A DNA stretch of 64,000 nt from Methylobacterium sp. C25 (GTDB lineage: Bacteria; Pseudomonadota; Alphaproteobacteria; Rhizobiales; Beijerinckiaceae): positions 62,001 through 126,000 of the forward strand of contig NZ_JAAUVI010000012.1 of NCBI RefSeq assembly GCF_021352225.1, written 5' to 3'. Every line of letters starts with the position of its first letter. Position 1 is the stretch's first letter. This document shows, piece after piece, positions 59,376 to 64,000 of this stretch. The notes under the pieces were generated by a model. It had not been told where the DNA came from. It ran no database searches and saw nothing but the letters and a program-made list of their open reading frames with translations. Made by a program: the position numbers and the translations under genes.

Positions 59376-61747
59376 GGCAGGGTCCTCCGCTGCGCGTGGA
59401 AGGCGGGAAGCCAGGTTGCCGGCTCGTCGCCCATCTCGGCCCGAAGGCGGTCGAGGAGTTCGACCGTGGCGGTCCGGCCCGACAGCACGGCGAGGTGATC
59501 CTCCAGCCCGGAGAGATCGAGCTCGGCGACGACGGCGTGCCGTCCCTGCTTGACCAGGAAGCGCCGGCTCTCGTTCGATAGGTCTTCCTTGACCAGGCGG
59601 TACTCGCGCCGGCTCAGGTGGAAGCCGTCGATGTAGTCCGCCGCCTGGCCGCGGGGGTTCGGGAAGAACACCTGGGTCGGGCACTGCTCGACGATGGTGT
59701 GCGCGATCGGGCTCGCCAGGGCGTCGCGCGGCGACTGCGTGCCGAACAGCATCGCCCCGTTCTTTTTCCGGATCGTCTTCAGACCGTCGTTGGCGAGCGC
59801 GCGGAAGGCCTCGTCGCCAAGCGCCTTCCAGAACTCGTCGATCGCGATCAGGATGCGGCGCCCGTCGATGAGGTCCTCGACCCGGTGGAACAGCACCATC
59901 ATCAGCGGGGTGCGCACCGTCGCGTCGTCGAGCACCTCGGTCATGTCGAAGCCGAGGGTGGAGGCGTCGAGGCTGATCGCGTCGGCGTCGTTGTCGAGTA
60001 CCCAGCCGAGCGGGCCGCCCTGGCACCAGCGCTCGAGACGGGCGCCGATGCCCTCGGGATCGCGCTGACCGAGAAAGACCCGCAAGGCCGAGAAGGAGCG
60101 CTCCTCCCGCGGGAGATCGCGCAGCGCGAGGAGCCCCGCGTCGATCCGGCCCTCGTCGACGGTGGAGAGCGGCCGATCCTCGGACGAGACGAGCTGCCGG
60201 ACGAGACGGCCGAGGAAGGCGAGGTTCTCCGGTGTCAGTTCAAGCCGCTTCAGGGGGGCGCAGCCCGTCGGGTGTCCGCTGCGAAGGGCGAGATAGGTGC
60301 CGCCGAGCGCGCGGATCGCGAGCTCGGCGCCGCGGTCCTTGTCGAACAGGACCAGCTGGCAGCCGAGCTTTTCGGCCTGGGCCAGGGCGAAGGCGATGAA
60401 GACCGTCTTGCCGGAACCGGACGGTCCGCAGACGAAGGTGTTGCCGAGATCGCCGACATGGAAGGAGAAGTGGTAGGGCGCGCCCGATGCGGTCTTGAGG
60501 CAGGCGACCGCGGCACCCCAATGGATCCCGTCCGCCCGTCCCGACGGGTAGGTGTGGAAGGGAGACAGGGCGGCGAAGTTGCGTGAGGTGATCGCCCCGG
60601 CCCGCGCCCGGTAGCGGAACAGCCCCGGGCATTGCGCCCAGTAGGCCGCCTCGAGGCCGAGATCCTCGCGCGCGACGACGGCGCCGGCGTCGGCGAGGAT
60701 GCGCCGCCCGCGCGCCATCGTCTCGAGAAGTGCCGCCGGGCTGTCGGCCCGGACCAGCACCGAGACGTGGTGGTCGCCCATGACGAAGCGGCCGGATTCG
60801 AGGTCGTCGAGGGCCGTGTCGAGGTCTCCGATCTGGCTCGCGGCCGGGTCGTTCGAGGAGAGCAGCTGATTCTGCTTGCGCGTCATCACCGCCTTTGCCT
60901 CGTGCTTCGAGAGGAAGGCGAAGGAGTGGGTGACGACGAGCTCCATCGGTGCCGCGAGCAGGCCGTCGAGGAGGCCGGGCCTCGTCGTCGCGGGATACTC
61001 CTTGAGCCCGAACATCCCGGCGAAGTGGGACCGGCCCGCGCCGCGGATCTCGATAGCCTCCCGGCCGAAGATCAGGCGGTTGGTATAGAGGGCCGGACCG
61101 ATCGGGCCGTGGATGAGCGGGACGGGGAGGGGCTCGCCGGAGACGAGCTCGTGCAGGAACTCGCTGACCTGCGAGAAGACGACGCCGTCGCGCTCGTAGA
61201 GCCCGAGCCGGGAAGGGCCGTAGGGCGCAAGCGCCGCCACGACGTCGCGCGTTGCATCCTCGAGCTTTTTGAGCGCCCCGGTATCGAGCTCGTCGTTGGC
61301 CGCCCGTGCGCGACCGAGACGAGCCAGGAGGCCGATGGCACGCTCGGCCCGGTCCCGTCCCGGATGCCAGACCAGGGTCAGCGTCAGGTCGTTGCGGTAG
61401 AGGTCCTGCGCGGTGAGGCGCTCGCGGTAGGCCGCATCGAGATCGCGGGCGAAGCCCGAGCGAAAGCGCCCGGTCGGATAATCCTGCGAGCGTCGGCGAA
61501 CGACGTGGGTCCAGAGCGCGAGGCGCTCGTCGGCGACGTTGCGGAGCGCCAGGTTGAGCTTGGCGTGCAGGTCGTTGAGCTCGGCCGGGTCGGCCGTTTC
61601 GAACGAGACGCCCTCGATGCGTATGCAGGTGATGAGCGCGCGCGTCGCCAGCGTCACGACATGCTCGGTTGCGTGGCTCAGGTAGGGGAGGTGGGCTGCC
61701 GGCCCGACCTCGCGTCGCTTCAGGCGCTGCGTGGCGGGGCTAGCCAT
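59372..61747 (-). CDS. virB4: T4SS ATPase VirB4
   Basis: 791 residues from ATG 61747 (CGGAGGAG upstream). The N-terminal half is the membrane-docking domain. Walker A C-G-P-S-G-S-G-K-T is at ~440 and Walker B I-L-I-A-I-D-E-F-W at ~625, with the C-terminal motif F-G-T-Q-S-P. VirB4 energises pilus assembly and DNA transfer. Overlaps virB3 by eight bases. Confidence 0.94.
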   Translation of the reverse strand: MASPATQRLKRREVGPAAHLPYLSHATEHVVTLATRALITCIRIEGVSFETADPAELNDLHAKLNLALRNVADERLALWTHVVRRRSQDYPTGRFRSGFARDLDAAYRERLTAQDLYRNDLTLTLVWHPGRDRAERAIGLLARLGRARAANDELDTGALKKLEDATRDVVAALAPYGPSRLGLYERDGVVFSQVSEFLHELVSGEPLPVPLIHGPIGPALYTNRLIFGREAIEIRGAGRSHFAGMFGLKEYPATTRPGLLDGLLAAPMELVVTHSFAFLSKHEAKAVMTRKQNQLLSSNDPAASQIGDLDTALDDLESGRFVMGDHHVSVLVRADSPAALLETMARGRRILADAGAVVAREDLGLEAAYWAQCPGLFRYRARAGAITSRNFAALSPFHTYPSGRADGIHWGAAVACLKTASGAPYHFSFHVGDLGNTFVCGPSGSGKTVFIAFALAQAEKLGCQLVLFDKDRGAELAIRALGGTYLALRSGHPTGCAPLKRLELTPENLAFLGRLVRQLVSSEDRPLSTVDEGRIDAGLLALRDLPREERSFSALRVFLGQRDPEGIGARLERWCQGGPLGWVLDNDADAISLDASTLGFDMTEVLDDATVRTPLMMVLFHRVEDLIDGRRILIAIDEFWKALGDEAFRALANDGLKTIRKKNGAMLFGTQSPRDALASPIAHTIVEQCPTQVFFPNPRGQAADYIDGFHLSRREYRLVKEDLSNESRRFLVKQGRHAVVAELDLSGLEDHLAVLSGRTATVELLDRLRAEMGDEPATWLPAFHAQRRTLP

Positions 61748-62075
61748 GGGCGAGCTCCTCCGGGCGGTAGCGACGGACGAGCGGCAGCGGCGTGCAGGAT
61801 GAGCCGCCCCACAGCCCCGCGTTGCGATGCCGTCCACGCGTCTCGAACCACGCGAACAGGATACGGAACTGGTTCGGGTCGTGTCGGCACATCAGCCGGC
61901 AGGCGAAGTGGATCGGAAGCGCCACGAGGCCGTAGAGCAGCGAGCCGGCGAGGATGAACAGGATCGAGGAGAAGATCATGTTCAGGCCCATGGCTTCCAT
62001 GGTGACGCCGAGAAGCATCGCGGGTCGCGTGCAGGCGAGGAACAGGGTGTCCTCGACGAGGCGTTCGTCGGACAT
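61740..62075 (-). CDS. virB3: T4SS protein VirB3
   Basis: 111 residues. The N-terminus L-F-L-A-C-T-R-P-A-M-L-L-G-V-T and one or two helices (~30-55, F-S-S-I-L-F-I-L-A-G-S-L-L-Y-G-L) match VirB3/TrbD, which associates with VirB4 and the inner-membrane complex. Confidence 0.9.
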   Translation of the reverse strand: MSDERLVEDTLFLACTRPAMLLGVTMEAMGLNMIFSSILFILAGSLLYGLVALPIHFACRLMCRHDPNQFRILFAWFETRGRHRNAGLWGGSSCTPLPLVRRYRPEELAHG

Positions 62076-62143
62076 GACGGAATCCAGATTCGAGGATGGC
62101 GGGGTGGCGATCGCGGCGCCGCCTCACGGCGGCCGGAGGCGGC

Positions 62144-62440
62144 CTATTTGCCGGTGATGGTCGAGACGATCTCGGAGGCTCCGAACAGGATCGCGACCCC
62201 GAACACGACGTATCCGGCCTTGCGCAGGTCGAGATAGCCGAACATCCAGGCCATGCCGGTGACGATGACCGCGAGCGTGGCGAGCAGCTTGGCGACGTTG
62301 CCGGTCAGCGTGTCGACGATGTTCTGCAAGACCTTCTCGACGCCGCCGAGCGACTGCGCGGAGGCGGGTTCGGCCCAGGCCAGGCAAAGCAGGACAGCGG
62401 TGAGGCCGAGGCAAGCGGCGTGGCGATAGGCGTGCGACAT
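62144..62440 (-). CDS. virB2: Major pilin VirB2
   Basis: 98 residues from ATG 62440 (GAGGA upstream). Long signal peptide cleaved after A-S-A-Q (~29); the mature ~70 residues have two hydrophobic helices (K-L-L-A-T-L-A-V-I-V-T-G-M-A-W-M-F and G-Y-V-V-F-G-V-A-I-L-F-G). This is the VirB2/TrbC pilin pattern. Confidence 0.9.
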   Translation of the reverse strand: MSHAYRHAACLGLTAVLLCLAWAEPASAQSLGGVEKVLQNIVDTLTGNVAKLLATLAVIVTGMAWMFGYLDLRKAGYVVFGVAILFGASEIVSTITGK

Positions 62441-62499
62441 GGAAGTCCTCGTCGGAGGGAAGGGGCACATGGGTTCGTGAAAACAGGGCGGTGCCGCCG

Positions 62500-63039
62500 C
62501 TACTCGGTCGTCGGATAGACGAGCGCAGCGCTAGCCTTGGCCTGTCCGTAGACATCCCAAGCTCTCGTGACTGGAGGCCGATCTCGTGTCGGCTCCGGAA
62601 CCGGCTGATCGGAACCCAGGGTAGTCGGTGGCACCCCATGCGCTGGTGTGGCAGTCGGAGGCGGAGATGGGACGCCCTTCCTCCTGCCGAGAGGCTGGAG
62701 CGCACCGGGATCGTCCTTCAGCAGACGCGCCGCCACACGCAGGTTGGTGCAGGGCTCGAAGGCGTCGCCGACCGGCAGACCGAGCCGTTCGACCGCGCGG
62801 CTGTCGAGACCCGCCAGACCGAGGCGGGCATGCTGACCCGCCACGCGCATCTCCATGGCGAGCGCCACGGCCTCGTCCTTCGAGAAGGCCTGAACCGAGA
62901 GCGGGTGTCCGCTCTGGATCGTCGAGAGGACCAGCGGTTCGAATCCGCTCGCCTCGCGCACGATGGCGACGAGCGGCGCGGCTGCCTGACCGGGTGCGCA
63001 TTCTCCGATCAGGGTGGTGAGGGCGAGAGCGTCCAGCAT
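62500..63039 (-). CDS. virB1: VirB1-like protein with degraded transglycosylase motifs
   Basis: 179 residues. The slt-type fold is recognisable (A-P-L-V-A-I-V-R-E-A-S-G-F-E-P-L, D-A-F-E-P-C-T-N-L-R-V-A-A-R-L-L). In active VirB1 enzymes the order is R-x-E-S-G-F and G-L-G-Q-I-N; here these read R-E-A-S-G-F and G-L-A-G-L-D. The catalytic Glu position holds Ala, with a Glu one residue earlier. The C-terminus is Pro-rich. VirB1 opens peptidoglycan for the channel; this copy may be inactive or shifted in function. 18 bases after traI. Confidence 0.8.
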   Translation of the reverse strand: MLDALALTTLIGECAPGQAAAPLVAIVREASGFEPLVLSTIQSGHPLSVQAFSKDEAVALAMEMRVAGQHARLGLAGLDSRAVERLGLPVGDAFEPCTNLRVAARLLKDDPGALQPLGRRKGVPSPPPTATPAHGVPPTTLGSDQPVPEPTRDRPPVTRAWDVYGQAKASAALVYPTTE

Positions 63040-63057
63040 GGCGCGTCCTCCCCGATC

Positions 63058-63702
63058 TCACGCAGCCAGCTTCAATGACGCGTGGCGCGCAGCCGGGCGG
63101 ATCGCCTCACGCGTCTCTTCGCGAAACGTGCTCAGGTGCCCCTGCGTGATCGGAAGCAGCCCGGCGACCGCGTCTGTCGCGCCGATCCGGCGGGGCGCAC
63201 CAAGGCGTTGCAGGGGCCAGCCGGACCGGCGCAGGATCCGCTCCATACGGGTGTCGGTGACGGTCGCGAGCGTGTGTTGGCCGTGAACGAGGCACCATTC
63301 GAGGATGCCGGCGAACAGGAGCGTGGTCGCCCGTCGGGTTCCGCTTCCGGTCACATCCGTGACCCGGCTCGTGTCGACGCAGAAGCGGGAGCTCTCGACG
63401 ATCTCGGGACTGCAGGGCACCTCGCCGTCGGCGACCAGGAACGGGAAGGTGTCGGCGAGCATGTTCGGGCCGAGGGTCGGCAGCAGCCGGACGTGGCCCA
63501 CGACCTCGCGCCCATCCGCGACGACCAGCAGGTAGGTTGCATCCTCGGCATCGAAGCTGTCGATCTCCATGTCGCCCGACACGGTGACGTCCCAGTCGAG
63601 GCGACCTTTGAACACCCGGCCGCGCAACCTGTGCATTCCGGCGACGAGGTCGACATGCCGGCCGAAGGCATGGCGGGTCAGGGTCAAGGTCTTCAACTGC
63701 AT
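63058..63702 (-). CDS. traI: Acyl-homoserine-lactone synthase (LuxI family)
   Basis: 214 residues, usual LuxI length. Conserved residues: R-x-x-V-F and W in L-R-G-R-V-F-K-G-R-L-D-W, the acidic pair in E-I-D-S-F-D, Arg in V-G-H-V-R-L-L-P-T, and E-S-S-R-F-C-V-D. It makes an acyl-HSL from SAM and acyl-ACP. Being first gene of the pore operon matches traI-trb of Agrobacterium Ti plasmids. A lux box lies 61 bases upstream. Acyl chain specificity cannot be read from the sequence. Confidence 0.93.
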   Translation of the reverse strand: MQLKTLTLTRHAFGRHVDLVAGMHRLRGRVFKGRLDWDVTVSGDMEIDSFDAEDATYLLVVADGREVVGHVRLLPTLGPNMLADTFPFLVADGEVPCSPEIVESSRFCVDTSRVTDVTGSGTRRATTLLFAGILEWCLVHGQHTLATVTDTRMERILRRSGWPLQRLGAPRRIGATDAVAGLLPITQGHLSTFREETREAIRPAARHASLKLAA

Positions 63703-63762
63703 GGGGTTCTCGCTCGTGGCTATCGATGCCGCGAGCAGACCAGACGAGGGCAGGGTTCCGAT

Positions 63763-63782
63763 ACCTGGGTAAAACCACAGGT
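63763..63782. promoter_or_regulatory. lux/tra box
   Basis: ACCTG-N10-CAGGT, a 20-bp dyad with the outer bases of the classical lux box, between traI (start 63702) and the divergent gene at 63938. Its distance from traI suits a LuxR-type activator site overlapping -35. Confidence 0.75.
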
Positions 63783-63937
63783 GTTGCGGATCGGCCGCAG
63801 CGCGTCACCGATTGCGGACCGGACCTAACGCTAGGGTTGATCGATCCGCGGCTTCGGGCTGCAACGAGCACGGACCACCGGCCTGGAATGGCCACACGCG
63901 AGGGACGACGCCGGCCCGACAAGGCTGAGGAGGATCG

Positions 63938-64000
63938 ATGACGAGTAACGATGCGGTTCAGGAGTTCATGGATGCCGTCCACACGGCTTCCGAAGAGGTT
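63938..64000 (+). CDS. 5' end of a gene divergent from traI, possibly traR (luxR family)
   Basis: ATG 63938 follows a strong GAGGAGG site; 21 codons are visible before the right edge, with no stop. The helical N-terminus (V-Q-E-F-M-D-A-V-H) is compatible with a LuxR-type autoinducer domain. Identity is inferred mainly from its place across the lux box from traI. Confidence 0.5.
   Translation, partial: MTSNDAVQEFMDAVHTASEEV

Noticed and set aside
1-64000. CRISPR arrays, tRNA or rRNA genes
   Set aside because: No regularly spaced direct repeats of array type and no tRNA- or rRNA-like sequence were noticed on either strand.

Overview
The window looks like part of a large, self-transmissible plasmid of an alphaproteobacterium, most likely a Methylobacterium/Methylorubrum-type host. 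This rests on the high GC content, a complete repABC replication module (found only in Alphaproteobacteria), a MucR/Ros regulator, and an accessory block (ArdC, DUF736, strawberry-notch helicase-methylase, Toprim, SLOG/DUF2493 proteins) that I associate with Methylobacteriaceae plasmids. The genus is inferred from memory of protein families and was not tested.

Layout. 1-8.2 kb: an acyl-carrier-like gene running off the left edge, a divergent metallophosphoesterase with a thymidylate-synthase-like C-terminus, two broken genes, ArdC and a TPR membrane protein. 8.2-20.1 kb: a plasmid-biology block of large ParB-like protein, MucR regulator, a frameshifted MqsA-like antitoxin, DUF736, the helicase-methylase, Toprim and SLOG proteins. 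Several of these have related 5' leader sequences. 20.1-29.2 kb: repABC with the antisense ctRNA between repB and repC and two parS-like palindromes inside repB, then a second parAB pair flanked by related dyads, a candidate oriT nick site, mobC and a relaxase.

29.7-43.6 kb: a sulfite-handling block. It has two membrane exporters (YeiH and TDT families), an exported sulfite dehydrogenase with a c-type cytochrome, a second sulfite oxidase, two YVTN propellers, DUF305 and COG4315 proteins, a LysR regulator, and an ECF sigma/anti-sigma pair. Four upstream sites share one motif, KGGAATA-N13-RGCATCTC, at exactly the same spacing. They precede the sulfite dehydrogenase, propeller 1/sulfite oxidase, the DUF305/propeller 2 pair, and the operon containing the sigma factor. 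The simplest reading is that the block is an autoregulated ECF regulon.

43.9-50.3 kb: a mosaic, partly low-GC segment with an IS3-family element, gene fragments, an umuD-like gene with its operator, a KAP-type P-loop NTPase (possible defence gene), a ParDE toxin-antitoxin pair and a short tyrosine recombinase. 50.3-64 kb: a minus-strand conjugation operon, traI (luxI family)-virB1-B2-B3-B4-B5-eexN-virB6-virB7-B8-B9-B10-B11-virD4-LPD7. A near-perfect lux box lies upstream of traI and a divergent gene, possibly traR, runs off the right edge. Mating-pore expression is therefore probably under quorum-sensing control, as in Ti plasmids but with a VirB-type pore.
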